In this document: positions 27,403 through 36,479 of the stretch, one piece after another
How the letters are laid out: each line of letters begins with the position of its first letter
Position numbering within the stretch: position 1 is the first letter of the stretch
DNA from: Gemmatimonas sp.
GTDB lineage: Bacteria > Gemmatimonadota > Gemmatimonadetes > Gemmatimonadales > Gemmatimonadaceae
Direction of reading: 5' to 3'
DNA length: 64,000 nucleotides
Assembly: GCF_031426495.1 (NCBI RefSeq)
Contig: NZ_JANPLK010000002.1
Location: forward strand, 1-64,000
Position numbers and translations under genes: made by a program
Notes under the pieces: generated by a model
Seen by the model: the letters and a program-made list of their open reading frames with translations, nothing else
Databases searched by the model: none
Told to the model about the DNA's origin: nothing

Positions 27403-29100
27403 CTAGAAGTCCTTCGCAAATCGAACGGCATCGCTCGCAATCGACCGGGATCCGAGAAGCGGATTTCGAGCAACGACCTGCATCGACACATGAGCAGTGC
27501 TAGGTGTGCCGGGGGGAATCACGTACAGATATGACCGCGAGTCCGTGAACGTGCCGCCCGTCACGGTACTCTCTTCGCGCATTCCGGTCACATAGCACCC
27601 CCACTCGTCGCAGGTCTGAGAATAATTGTCGACCGTGACCCTGTATTCAGTCGCTCCCGAAACAGGAGGCCAACTAATCTCTGCATATCCGCTTCCGAGC
27701 ACGGCCGCGGTGACTGTGGGCGATGAGAGCGTCGCATCACGCACGACCCCAAGAACGCCGCCCATATCCGATTCGATTCGACCGATCAAGCTCCAAACAT
27801 GATTGTTGCCGCCTTGACCAACCGTGGTGCCGATGAGTGCGACGTTGTTCGAGTCAAGTCGTACGAAGACGCTTCCGCCGCTATCTCCACCTGTGTTAAA
27901 TGCAGTTCCTCGATCGGCGCAGCGAGTTACGTACTGATCAAGGCCGTTTCCGAGCTTATGATCGATGCATGACTGCCACTTTACGCCCGTTGTCCAGCCG
28001 CCCGCAAAGCCCATCTTATGGTAAGTCGCGCCTACCGGTGGCAGTGCGGTTCCAGTTACTACAAAGTACGGACTGAATGGTTCGACGGCGGTGCTACCCG
28101 CTCCCGCTCCGGAAGACGCTGAAGTCGTTCGCGCGATCAGTCCCACTTCCGACGGCATCGAAGCATCCAACTTGAACAATGCAGCATCGGATGCACGGCA
28201 CCAGTTGTAGCCGCATCGATACTTATCGGGATCAACTTCCGAGAAGCCGCCGAAGACGCCGCCTTGGCTGAAGCTCGTACCATCCGGAGCACCCCATACC
28301 GTCGTGCAATGAGTGGCCGTCACTATCGCGCGATAAGTTGGACTACCAGCCGGCGTATGATTTGCGGCGAACCCGGCCGAGCAAGACGCTGGAGAAGCGC
28401 CGCCTGCTTTTGGGTCTGCGCCGGTAGTCTGTATCAATATCCCGCCCACCATGGCACCCCACATTGCTGTCAGAGATGTTGCGGCTGGCGTATCGCGATT
28501 TCGCAGTGATGCTGTTGACGTCGGCCTCGCGACCTGTTCGGAAACGAGACGGATAAGCGTAGTGTCGATACCTAGTACGCGAAACCGCTGAGTGAGAAGT
28601 TGTTTGACATTCGAGTAACTGACTTCATCGATGCCGATACGCACCCGGTTGTCCTTCTCATCCAGATCCAGAGTCCGGACGTCTGGTATCAACGAGAATA
28701 CCGAGTCGAACACGAGATCACGGGCCGTGGCGAGCTGCCGGAAGGACCGGCGAGCGCGTCCGATTTTGAACTTATAGTTAGCCCGCGACAACAAGGCATC
28801 TTCGTTCACGACGCGCCGCGCCGCTGCCATCGCTCGATTATCATCATGCTCGTCTGCGACCATGATTACGAGGCTACCAGCCTCGTCGATGTAATATCCT
28901 GCAAAGCTCGGTACCATCGCGGCTATGTGCTCGAACGGTTGCTCTTCGTGTCGGATTGCTGCAGGTCGAGCAGCCACGACAGCACCATTCGTGGTGGCCG
29001 CATACGACGGCGGTTCGCTGAGTCCATGCTCCTCTGTACAACCGATTAGGCCCGCACCAAAGGCAGACAAGGCTAATGCAGCTTTCTGACATTTCTTCAT
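27403..29100 (-). CDS. Trypsin-like serine protease lipoprotein
   Basis: A 565-aa exported protein. The signal peptide ends in lipobox GAGLIGC, so it is lipid-anchored. Residues ~50-200 form a propeptide-like domain with VPSFAGYYIDEAGSLVIMV and TLDLDEKDNRVRIGIDEVS. A chymotrypsin-fold (S1-like) domain follows, with the triad His in VTATHC (about 264), Asp in ASDAALF (about 307) and Ser in GGDSGGSVF (about 407). A fibronectin-III-like domain closes it (AEISWPPVSGATEYRVTV). Cys pairs suggest disulfides. It is paralogous to the gene at 37513, which keeps the propeptide but lacks most of the catalytic core. The neighbour upstream is a small lipoprotein that has a counterpart beside that paralogue. 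Confidence 0.83.
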   Translation of the reverse strand: MKKCQKAALALSAFGAGLIGCTEEHGLSEPPSYAATTNGAVVAARPAAIRHEEQPFEHIAAMVPSFAGYYIDEAGSLVIMVADEHDDNRAMAAARRVVNEDALLSRANYKFKIGRARRSFRQLATARDLVFDSVFSLIPDVRTLDLDEKDNRVRIGIDEVSYSNVKQLLTQRFRVLGIDTTLIRLVSEQVARPTSTASLRNRDTPAATSLTAMWGAMVGGILIQTTGADPKAGGASPASCSAGFAANHTPAGSPTYRAIVTATHCTTVWGAPDGTSFSQGGVFGGFSEVDPDKYRCGYNWCRASDAALFKLDASMPSEVGLIARTTSASSGAGAGSTAVEPFSPYFVVTGTALPPVGATYHKMGFAGGWTTGVKWQSCIDHKLGNGLDQYVTRCADRGTAFNTGGDSGGSVFVRLDSNNVALIGTTVGQGGNNHVWSLIGRIESDMGGVLGVVRDATLSSPTVTAAVLGSGYAEISWPPVSGATEYRVTVDNYSQTCDEWGCYVTGMREESTVTGGTFTDSRSYLYVIPPGTPSTAHVSMQVVARNPLLGSRSIASDAVRFAKDF

Positions 29101-29197
29101 TACTACCCCTCTAGGTCTCTATACGTTTGGACTGGCTGACGTACTTTATGCTCAATGCATCAACAAGACAGCATGAATAGAAAGTGCGCCGATTGTC

Positions 29198-29611
29198 CTA
29201 CTGGACTTGCATTTTGGCCGTGACTTCCGACGATTGGAGCGTCCTGCACGCGCCGCCGCGCCCCACTTGTACATTGGATTTCCGGAACGTGCGATACCCC
29301 TCGGCTGACACTTCAATGCTGAAGTTTCCGGTGCGCTCAATAGCACCCGCATATCGTCGGGGATTGGAGCCAACGACAGGTTGGGCCACCTCTGAATAGC
29401 CGCTGTCGCTCGAAATCGTGACCGATATGGCGACGGCTGGCGTTTGATTGGTCAACGAATCAACGACGGTTACGACAACCGCCGCCCGACCGACATCTAC
29501 GCAGTCACCACCTCCTGTAAAACTGCCGCAAGCATTCAAGTAAAGGATCGCAACAGAGAGCGCGCCAATCAACTTCGGAAGTGGCTTGACCGCAAAACGA
29601 TTATGACACAT
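29198..29611 (-). CDS. Small lipoprotein with carboxypeptidase-regulatory-like fold
   Basis: A 137-aa exported protein with a signal peptide and lipobox-like ILYLNAC. After it comes a beta-sandwich domain: VVVTVVDSLTNQTPAVAISVTI, then PRRYAGAIERTGNFSIEVSAEGY, in the style of carboxypeptidase-regulatory or PEGA domains, with Cys in GGDC and GGAC. It lies 97 bases upstream of the serine-protease lipoprotein on the same strand. A similar lipoprotein (37118-37510) sits beside the second protease-like gene, so the pair looks like a duplicated module. Its role could be a binding partner or surface chaperone of the protease; this is inference. Confidence 0.7.
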   Translation of the reverse strand: MCHNRFAVKPLPKLIGALSVAILYLNACGSFTGGGDCVDVGRAAVVVTVVDSLTNQTPAVAISVTISSDSGYSEVAQPVVGSNPRRYAGAIERTGNFSIEVSAEGYRTFRKSNVQVGRGGACRTLQSSEVTAKMQVQ

Positions 29612-29879
29612 AGAAGTCTCACCTATTGGGTCGACGGTACGAGCGTTGCACAGAGGCGTTCAGTACGACTCGCATGCGCTCAAGCTGATCGCCTGTTGGA
29701 TCGCTCGGTGAAGTTAGAACTCAGAGCTGCTACCCCGTGTCTTATAGCTTATCAGGAGATATCGCTGGTGGCTAGAAGCGGCCGATCTACAACAGTACGT
29801 AATCGGCCCTATTGAGGCGTTCCGGAGCGCCGATGGCTATCCCAACGATGTACCTATTGAAGTCGCACATTTTGAATGC

Positions 29880-30968
29880 CTACTGAGCGTCCGACCTAGT
29901 GCCGCCGATTGTGTTGCGCAGAACTTGTTGCCCGCCGACACCGTGCGAATTCGCGCGGACGGTCGAAGTGTTCTCGCGCAGTTCTGCACCACTCGCGACG
30001 TCAGCGAGTCCGCGACTACGGCGCGAAGCACGGCGCTCAACGACGGTGACGCCGAGCTGCGTCATGCGCCGATAGAGGGTTGAGCGGTGTACGCCCATTC
30101 GGCGGGCGGCAATTGCGGTATCGAAGTCAGCTGCCCGCAGCAGAGCGCACAGCTGCTCCCGTTCGGCGTCCTGCGCCGGATTCGCCGGCGAAGTCCGGTG
30201 CTGCTCACGATGAAGCAGGCCGAGCACGTCGGGGGCGCGCACGAGGTCACCGTCGTGCAGCAGATGCAGGCGATCAACCAATGATCGCAGCTGTCGTACG
30301 TTTCCCGGCCACGCGTAGTCACATAAGACATCGAGCGCGGCTCGTTCCCATTGCAGTGGCGCGCCTCCCGCGTATTGCGAAAAGTGCTGCACCAAGAGCG
30401 GGATGTCGTCACGACGCCTACGCAACGGCGGAACATCAAGCACGCACCCACCGATCCGATAGGCAAGATCGGCGCGAAAGGTGCCGCCATCGACCAGGTG
30501 CATGAGCGGCTCGTTGCACGCCGCGACCACTCGAAAATCGCATCGGCGATCCATTCGAGCTCCAACGGGACGGAACGCACCGGTCTCTAGTGCGCGCAGC
30601 AGTTTTGCCTGGCCGCCGAGGCTGAGTGTACCGATTTCGTCGAGGAATACGGTACCGCGATCGGCTTCCGCCAACAGACCCGCCGCATCGGTAACAGCGC
30701 CTGTAAACGCACCGCGGACGTGCCCGAACACGGTGCTCTCGAACATGGTGTCCGGGATCGCGCATACGTTGAACGGAACGAGTCGGCCCGTGCGCCCGGA
30801 ACCGCTATGGAGGTCGGACGCGACCAGCTCTTTCCCGACGCCGGTCTCGCCTTGGATGAGCACCGGCAAACGTGCCGGCGCGATCCGCGCAATCGTGGCA
30901 CGCAGCTCACGTATGCTCGCACTGTGTCCGATCAGCAGCGACGTCGAGGAACTTGGTAGCATGATCAT
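29880..30968 (-). CDS. Sigma-54-dependent activator without sensor domain
   Basis: A 362-aa bacterial enhancer-binding protein made of only an AAA+ domain and a Fis-type HTH. Walker A is GETGVGKE (about 40-47), the sigma-54 contact loop is GAFTGA (86-91), and Walker B is GTVFLDEIG (105-113). The R-finger region is present, and the HTH reads IAARRMGVHRSTLYRRM (about 282-298). There is no receiver, GAF or PAS domain, so activity must be set by expression level or a partner. About 55 residues follow the HTH (RENTSTVRANSHGVGGQQVL), an unusual extension carrying a stretch shared with the palindrome at 26880. Its start overlaps the stop of the secretin gene by one base (TAATG). Confidence 0.88.
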   Translation of the reverse strand: MIMLPSSSTSLLIGHSASIRELRATIARIAPARLPVLIQGETGVGKELVASDLHSGSGRTGRLVPFNVCAIPDTMFESTVFGHVRGAFTGAVTDAAGLLAEADRGTVFLDEIGTLSLGGQAKLLRALETGAFRPVGARMDRRCDFRVVAACNEPLMHLVDGGTFRADLAYRIGGCVLDVPPLRRRRDDIPLLVQHFSQYAGGAPLQWERAALDVLCDYAWPGNVRQLRSLVDRLHLLHDGDLVRAPDVLGLLHREQHRTSPANPAQDAEREQLCALLRAADFDTAIAARRMGVHRSTLYRRMTQLGVTVVERRASRRSRGLADVASGAELRENTSTVRANSHGVGGQQVLRNTIGGTRSDAQ

Positions 30969-32569
30969 TACTCCGGAGGCTTGGGGCTCGCGCGCTCACG
31001 GAGAGGGCTCGTCACCGCCTCCGCGTCCGCGTCGTCGCTGATAATGCGCGGCGTCAGAAAGACGAAAAGCTCCGTTTCCGTCGTGCGCCGATCCACTCGA
31101 CCGAACAGCCCGCCTATCCAAGGAATGCTGGAGAGAAGGGGAATTCCCGACTGATTGTTGTCGCGCTGTCGATCGATCAACCCGCCGAGCACGACTGTCT
31201 GACGGTCTTTGATGAGCAAGTTCGTTTGCACGCTGCGGGTGGAGATGACAGGAGCATCGAAGGCCGTTTCCGTCGTGGCGGCATTTACTTCTTGTGTGAC
31301 GGCAATCATCACGTAGCCATCGCTGCTGATCGTCGGCCGGACGGCGAGCCTGGTACCCACATCGCGGTATTGAATGACTTGATCGCGGCTCGGGGCGTCA
31401 GTGGGCAGAGAGCGTTGCACCTGAACGAACGGGCGCTGGCTCCCGACTAGAATCTCTGCCAATTCATTGTTGGCGGCGATGACGACCGGTCTGCTGACGA
31501 TCTGTACATCGCCGCGTGAGGCTGCGGCGCGCAACGTGGCGTTGAGTTGAGTGGTGCCAACGGTGAAGTCCAGCAGTCTCGCGATCATCTCGCTACCGCC
31601 GCCGCCCGTGGCTCCACCCGAGATCGTCCCGCCGGTACGCCCCGGCAACTCTGTCGCTGGCACTTGGGTTTCCAAGCCGAACGAGAGGCCGCGATCGCGC
31701 CGCACCTCCGCGATGAGCACCTCGATCAGGACCTGAAGTGGCCTGACGTCCAACTCTTTCACGGCGGCATCAATCAGAGCGTAGTCGGTTCGACTTGCCC
31801 GTACGAGAAGGGCATTGGTGCGTGCGTCCGGTACGATGGTGACTTCCCCGGAGAGCGAGGCGCCGCGCGTAGGCTGGCCTTGCGGGATGGGCATCGCGGT
31901 GGTCGATCCCTGCGGCGGTACTGCCGACTGCCGAAGGCGTTGATCCAGCGTGCCACCGCCCGCGTCGCTGCCAAGTTCGCCGAACGCACTGGCGCGTCCG
32001 TACAGCGCGTTCACGCCGGCGGCGACATCCGCTGCACGTGCATGACGGAGACGGATGACGAACAGCTCCAATCCGTTGCTCGAGGCCAACGAAGCTTGAG
32101 ATGCCGACCGAGCGGCCGTCCCACCCGCCGCTCCAAGCGGTGAGCCATTGGCAAGACCGGACGAATTCGTGGGAGGCCGGACCCGCACGCGATACATACC
32201 GGCTGCCGAGTCCAGCGCGATCTCCATGTTGTGCGACTCGAGCAATCCACGCAGCAGCGGGAGGACCTGCGCCCGCGCCACCGGGCGTTGCGTTTGAAGG
32301 GATACGCGCGCAGGCGGCAACGACCCGAAGCTCAACGGGCGGTCGACATAATCACCAAGTGCCTGCACGGCGGCACGTATATCGACATCCACCAAACGGA
32401 TGGAGATCGAATCGCCGCGGGCACGAACGAGCGAGTCGGCGCGTTGCGCAGACGCTTTCCCACTCCATACCATGACACAGACGAGCGCCGCACAGAGGCA
32501 GGGTACAGCGCCGGCGCACGTTCGTCGCTTCGGCTCTAGCGCCATACGGTCTGCAGTGATTCGGTCCAC
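30968..32569 (-). CDS. Secretin, type II secretion GspD/PilQ-like
   Basis: A 533-aa outer-membrane secretin. A signal peptide is followed by an N0-type domain (about 50-130; ISIRLVDVDIRAAVQALGDYV), an N1/N2-type repeat (FVIRLRHARAADVAAGVNALYG; VTIVPDARTNALLVRASRTDY) and the secretin barrel domain (LIEVLIAEVRRDRGLSFGLE; QTVVLGGLIDRQ; IPLLSSIPWIGGLFGR; ETELFVFLTPRII). It forms a large gated outer-membrane ring. The start used is GTG 32569; ATG 32545 is an alternative, giving a better-placed signal peptide. It overlaps the upstream C/P-like gene. It is the most clearly identified member of this operon. Confidence 0.87.
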   Translation of the reverse strand: MDRITADRMALEPKRRTCAGAVPCLCAALVCVMVWSGKASAQRADSLVRARGDSISIRLVDVDIRAAVQALGDYVDRPLSFGSLPPARVSLQTQRPVARAQVLPLLRGLLESHNMEIALDSAAGMYRVRVRPPTNSSGLANGSPLGAAGGTAARSASQASLASSNGLELFVIRLRHARAADVAAGVNALYGRASAFGELGSDAGGGTLDQRLRQSAVPPQGSTTAMPIPQGQPTRGASLSGEVTIVPDARTNALLVRASRTDYALIDAAVKELDVRPLQVLIEVLIAEVRRDRGLSFGLETQVPATELPGRTGGTISGGATGGGGSEMIARLLDFTVGTTQLNATLRAAASRGDVQIVSRPVVIAANNELAEILVGSQRPFVQVQRSLPTDAPSRDQVIQYRDVGTRLAVRPTISSDGYVMIAVTQEVNAATTETAFDAPVISTRSVQTNLLIKDRQTVVLGGLIDRQRDNNQSGIPLLSSIPWIGGLFGRVDRRTTETELFVFLTPRIISDDADAEAVTSPLRERASPKPPE

Positions 32570-33057
32570 GTGGAATCCCGGTATCGAAAGACGATGGTCG
32601 TGGCGGTTACGCGCAGGACGCGCATCCCGGCAGTCGTATCACCCGCAGTCAGCGACACCGTACCTGGCCGTCCAGGAGCGCCATCCACCAATGCGGTCCA
32701 ACTGTTCCCGTTGGCCCCGTTGCCAATCACGCCACGCAATTGGATCGGGGGACGGACTTGAATTGCAGCAGGGGCGACCGCTACTACCGACTCCGGCGGT
32801 GCGATCTCCGCCGGTTGTGTGCCCAGCAGGTCGTAGACAACCACGGTGTCAGCCAGCGCGCTGAGATCTGCCCTAGTGAGCGAGCCGCGAAGGTCGCGAG
32901 GACGTGTCGCTAGCGACGATGCCGGCGCGACGATGCTCTGCGGTGCTCCACCAGTGCGAGCCCAAAGTCCCTGCGCCACGAAACCGATCCCGGTACACAC
33001 GATGAACGCGGCGCCGCGGCGCATGAGCCGCGCAGCCCGAGTCACTGTTCCGCTCAT
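32536..33057 (-). CDS. Type II secretion C/PilP-like periplasmic linker
   Basis: A 173-aa protein with one N-terminal transmembrane helix (AAFIVCTGIGFVAQGLWA). A Pro/Ala-rich stretch leads to a small beta domain PPIQLRGVIGNGANGNSWTALV, then GTVSLTAGDTTAGMRVLRVT. This is the pattern of the GspC homology region or PilP, which bridges the inner-membrane platform to the secretin N0 domain. It follows the M-like gene with a 4-base overlap and precedes the secretin gene, the usual neighbourhood for such a protein. Assignment rests on the domain pattern and position; sequence identity in this family is low. Confidence 0.68.
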   Translation of the reverse strand: MSGTVTRAARLMRRGAAFIVCTGIGFVAQGLWARTGGAPQSIVAPASSLATRPRDLRGSLTRADLSALADTVVVYDLLGTQPAEIAPPESVVAVAPAAIQVRPPIQLRGVIGNGANGNSWTALVDGAPGRPGTVSLTAGDTTAGMRVLRVTATTIVFRYRDSTWTESLQTVWR

Positions 33058-33722
33058 CGTGACGCCGCAATGGCCGACCGGCCGACGCTCGACGGCTTCT
33101 GGCCGCGGAGTTCCTGCAATGCGTGCAGGGTTGCCTGTATCCGGACGCGATGCGGCTCGCTACCGGCCTCCCGCTTTAGGGACAGCGCCGAGACGCGCAA
33201 TCGCGGAATGGCGGATTCGATTGCCAGGAGGCTCGCCATCACCGCCTCGATCGTACCAGTCCCCTCAAAGCGGACCGCTACTTCCGCAATCGCAATCGCG
33301 CCGTCACCGCCCTCCTCCTTTCGTCGGCCAGCGCCAGCGCGCGAACCAACGATCGGCGCTCGCCTCGCGCGCGACCGCTCAACTGACGCGACAACTGGCT
33401 GAGCGGATGTGACCGCAAGATCCGATTCGTCCGAAATGGCAGCGATCATCGTCAGGAGTCGCTCTTGATTCGCCGATGCGCTCGGCTCCGTCAGAAACCA
33501 GCGGCGCGCCGCCAGAAAACGACGAGTGGCCATATCGAGTTCAGATCGGACTCGTGGCTGGTGGCGCAACAACTCCTGACCTTCCCACCACGCAGCGCCG
33601 ATTGCTGCCCGCCTCGCGGCGGCAGCGGTGATCACCGAGGAAACCGGACCACTCAGGCGAGCGATGAGCAGCAACGTGCATACCAACATCAACGATCGGA
33701 GCGATCCGAGGCGGAGGCTCAT
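33054..33722 (-). CDS. Type II secretion M/PilO-like protein
   Basis: A 222-aa protein with one N-terminal helix (SLMLVCTLLLIARLSGPVSSVI), then a coiled-coil-prone segment, then an alpha-beta ferredoxin-like part (AIAEVAVRFEGTGTIEAVMASLLAIESAIPRLRVSAL), as in GspM/PilO. The protein should pair with the L-like protein in the inner-membrane platform. Its stop overlaps the C/P-like gene and its start overlaps the L-like gene, so the whole run is translationally coupled. Family assignment comes from topology and position. Confidence 0.68.
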   Translation of the reverse strand: MSLRLGSLRSLMLVCTLLLIARLSGPVSSVITAAAARRAAIGAAWWEGQELLRHQPRVRSELDMATRRFLAARRWFLTEPSASANQERLLTMIAAISDESDLAVTSAQPVVASVERSRARRAPIVGSRAGAGRRKEEGGDGAIAIAEVAVRFEGTGTIEAVMASLLAIESAIPRLRVSALSLKREAGSEPHRVRIQATLHALQELRGQKPSSVGRSAIAASR

Positions 33723-34945
33723 TTGATGCGCCCCGCGGCGACTGAGCCAGCGCTCGTCCGTCTTGGTGGTCGCTCCTGCAGAGCACTCCGACGCAGGCGT
33801 ACGTTCACACGCTCCATGGCGCTGCTGGCTGCGTCGCCCGTACGCGCAACTCCGCCAACGAGACTCGCGCTACGTACCCACTCCAGCGAGGCGAAGGATT
33901 GCGGGAGGACCGCCCCATGTTCCGCTTCTACACGGAGATCAACCGTTGAATCGGTGAGCGTCAACATGTCGAGTGTCCCCAGGGTATCCAGCGTCCGCGC
34001 GATGTCCGAGAGAAGTACGATGACTGGCCGCGTCTGCCGGTCGAATCGATCGACCGTCTGCAGCGACTCGGTGATCACGCGCAATGAGTCAGTGCGAGCC
34101 TGTGCTTCCTGCAACGCCGGCTGTTGTACGCTCAAAGTACGCGCGCGCGCGCTCGCTGCGACGACGCTCGCCGCGATCCAACCGAGCACGCAGGCGGTAA
34201 GCAGCGTGGTCAACCAGCCCATGTGCGCGATGCGTGTTCGGGACGTTCGTGGGTCGAGACCGGAAAGGGCGCGCAGTGGCGGGTGCAGCGTCTGTGCAGC
34301 GGCCGAGGCTACTGCGATTTCGGACGCGCGGACGACGGACGCGGCGAGGCTTGCGGTCGCGACAGTACTCATGTGGAATGCCGCTTCGCCAGCGACACCT
34401 GACGTGACGGCGCGCTCCGCATCGACCAATGCATGCCCGACTGGCAACAGGACTGCGGCAGGAACGACAGCGATTTCCGAAAAGCCCTCGCTCCGTGCGA
34501 TCGCCGTTATGCGATCAACCCACGCTCCGTTGAACAGCGCGGCCCACTGGTCTCCGTTCGGCGACAGCAGCACCTCCGACAGGCGGGGTGTTGCGACGGT
34601 CACGACGAAATGACGATACGGATCCAGAGACTCCGCTACGGCGCGCACGCCGGTTTTCCGACGAGGCGCGGCCGCTGTCGCTATACCGATAAGTCGCTTG
34701 GTGGTCACGAGATCGGGGCCCAGTGCAACGACACATCGCTTGCGAGAAAGACGTGCTCGCGGGCTGTCCGCGATGAGGGTGGCGAGCTCTAGGTATTCGT
34801 CGCCAAGCGCCAGTCGAGGCCGCGTCGTTGTCCAGACCTCTTGGCCGCCGCGCATCAAGCACGCGTACCACGTGTCTGACAGAAGAAGTATCCCCAATTG
34901 CTCCGATCGGAGAGAGAGATGCCGTCGCGATTGCTGGTCTTTCAT
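33719..34945 (-). CDS. Type II secretion L-like (PilM/PilN-like) inner-membrane protein
   Basis: A 408-aa protein. Residues 1-235 look like the actin-fold cytoplasmic part of GspL (EQLGILLLSDTWYACLMRG; KRCVVALGPDLVTTKRLIG). One transmembrane helix spans about 242-263 (MGWLTTLLTACVLGWIAASVV), followed by a periplasmic PilN-like part with a coiled coil (QPALQEAQARTDSLRVITESL). I start at ATG 34945, which overlaps the K-like stop by 4 bases. In type II systems this subunit recruits the secretion ATPase (GspE); no such ATPase gene is present in this window. Confidence 0.72.
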   Translation of the reverse strand: MKDQQSRRHLSLRSEQLGILLLSDTWYACLMRGGQEVWTTTRPRLALGDEYLELATLIADSPRARLSRKRCVVALGPDLVTTKRLIGIATAAAPRRKTGVRAVAESLDPYRHFVVTVATPRLSEVLLSPNGDQWAALFNGAWVDRITAIARSEGFSEIAVVPAAVLLPVGHALVDAERAVTSGVAGEAAFHMSTVATASLAASVVRASEIAVASAAAQTLHPPLRALSGLDPRTSRTRIAHMGWLTTLLTACVLGWIAASVVAASARARTLSVQQPALQEAQARTDSLRVITESLQTVDRFDRQTRPVIVLLSDIARTLDTLGTLDMLTLTDSTVDLRVEAEHGAVLPQSFASLEWVRSASLVGGVARTGDAASSAMERVNVRLRRSALQERPPRRTSAGSVAAGRIK

Positions 34946-35760
34946 TGCGTAGCGCTCATCCGCGTTGCGTGCCCGAAGCGGCGTCCCACCGCTACGACTG
35001 ACGTACCTTCGCGAAGCAGTCGTGCCGAGATCGTCGCTCGACGACCCGACTTCGCCGATGGCGGCGAGGTAGCCCACGCGTCCGCATTTACCGTGAGCGA
35101 CAACGACCACGCGGCTGGAAGCGCCACGGTGTCGCTTAGGAGCGCACGGGTTTCGGCGCTGAGCGACATCGGTAGCGCGGGGATCCACGCGGGACCTTCG
35201 CCGACTCCAAGTACGGTCTGGATCGCGGCGACAGGCTCCTCCGCAGCGATCATACTCATAAGCTGCGCTCTCAATTCCTCATCTGAGGCGATGGCTCGGA
35301 GCTCAGCATCATCGCTGCCCATGGCACGGCGCACGCTCACCAGGCGCTGCGCCAGTGATTGCGAGCCTGCGATGCCGAGATCGGCGAGCGCCGCAGCGAT
35401 CACTTCGACAGGCACGCGCATCACGTCCAGCCTCGCTCCGAAGGGTCGAACGGTCACGTCACAGCGCGGATCGAGAGAAATCGTTTCGATCGTCAGCGCT
35501 TGCCAAAGTGAGTCTGCTTCGCCGGGCGTTTCGGCCTGCAGCAGCAGTTCAGAAGCACTACGCTCTACCTGAACGAGACACGCAGCACCGATGAGCGACG
35601 TCTCAACCGAGGCTCGCCGCGTCTCGCTCTGGGCCATCGCGACGGCCGCGGCATATCGTGCCATACTCGCTGCCAGCGTGATCGCGACGGTCGCCACGAG
35701 TACGATGAGCAATGCACCCCCGCGCCGAAGGCGCAGCGCTGTTTTACCGGGCAAGGACAA
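34942..35760 (-). CDS. Type II secretion K-like minor pseudopilin
   Basis: About 272 aa. The N-terminus has a short basic leader followed by RRGGALLIVLVATVAITLAASMARYAA, the hydrophobic helix of a minor pseudopilin of the GspK type (leader plus ALLxVL). A large globular region follows (IASDEELRAQLMSMIAAEEP). The start is uncertain: no ATG lies close, and TTG 35760 or 35754 inside the end of the J-like gene fits best, while ATG 35844 would overlap that gene by about 100 bases. It is coupled to the L-like gene by a 4-base overlap. Confidence 0.68.
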   Translation of the reverse strand: MSLPGKTALRLRRGGALLIVLVATVAITLAASMARYAAAVAMAQSETRRASVETSLIGAACLVQVERSASELLLQAETPGEADSLWQALTIETISLDPRCDVTVRPFGARLDVMRVPVEVIAAALADLGIAGSQSLAQRLVSVRRAMGSDDAELRAIASDEELRAQLMSMIAAEEPVAAIQTVLGVGEGPAWIPALPMSLSAETRALLSDTVALPAAWSLSLTVNADAWATSPPSAKSGRRATISARLLREGTSVVAVGRRFGHATRMSATQ

Positions 35761-36155
35761 GCGCCATGGTATCGCGCGGTCCGACAACACCGATGCTATG
35801 CGGAAGTCGCGAGCTGTCCTGCCAGTCGTGGATCCAGTGCCCAACGCCTTCGCTCAGATCGAGATACTGCAAGCGCACAGGGCCCGTCGTTTCTATCGAT
35901 TGATGGAGCTCCCCGGCCATGATCTCTATGCGCGAACCGGCTTGGCGGTCGACGACCGCCACCTGCACAATGCATGGGATCCGGTAGCCCGCACTGCTGC
36001 GACACCAACTCCGCAGCCGCATGGACTGCGGCGTTCCCTGAAACCGTGGCGTTGCACCGGAGTCAACAGGAAAGTCGATCGCGTGCTGTAGCAACTCTCG
36101 CCCGCACACCCTGCGCGTCGCCCGCCGTACGCTGCCCCACGTGGCGGCCTTCCCC
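35744..36155 (-). pseudogene. 5'-truncated type II secretion J-like pseudopilin gene
   Basis: About 135 residues resembling the C-terminal globular part of GspJ: RELLQHAIDFPVDSGATPR, FQGTPQSMRLRSWCRSSAG, IEIMAGELHQ and LSEGVGHWIHDWQDSSRLPHS. The expected prepilin leader and hydrophobic N-terminal helix are missing. The same frame upstream is basic, Pro/Arg-rich sequence lying antisense to a transposase-like fragment. A J protein without its N-terminal helix cannot enter a pseudopilus, so I call it broken. It is the last gene on the 5' side of the operon; E, F, G, H and I-like genes, normally present, are not found in this window. Confidence 0.55.
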
Positions 36156-36159
36156 CCCT

Positions 36160-36412
36160 CGGCGGGGCGCCGCGGCCTCGCGACGCGTGCGTGAGCACAT
36201 CCTGGCGGAACTCCGCGCCGTGGCGGTGAGCTCAAGTCGTGGGCGGATCGTCCCACGCGGGGTGAAGCGGAAGATGAGCACCTACGATCTGCGACCCCGT
36301 CGCCGACAGGTCGTCCGCCAGCGCGACACCACAGTCCATATCACTATGTGGCACCAGCCGCCAGAACCGTGGAAACGCTGGAATTCACCTTAACTGAACA
36401 GTATTGTGCCTA
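36160..36412 (+). pseudogene. IS4-like transposase C-terminal fragment
   Basis: An open stretch ending at a TAA near 36391-36393. It reads REHILAELRAVAVSSSRGRI followed by VPRGVKRKMSTYDLRPRRR, which matches the conserved end of IS4-family transposases (R-x-x-PR-x-VKRKMS-x-basic). No N-terminal or DDE catalytic part is seen. The 20 bases after the stop (AACTGAACAGTATTGTGCC) look like the inside of an IS4-type terminal repeat. The fragment abuts the truncated J-like gene on the left and the mnmA remnant on the right. Recognition is from memory of family motifs, so moderate. Confidence 0.5.
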
Positions 36413-36479
36413 ACCCAGCATTGCTGCTGACAACGCATTTCGGAATGCGCGCTACGCGCGCAATTTTACGTGGAGCGCT

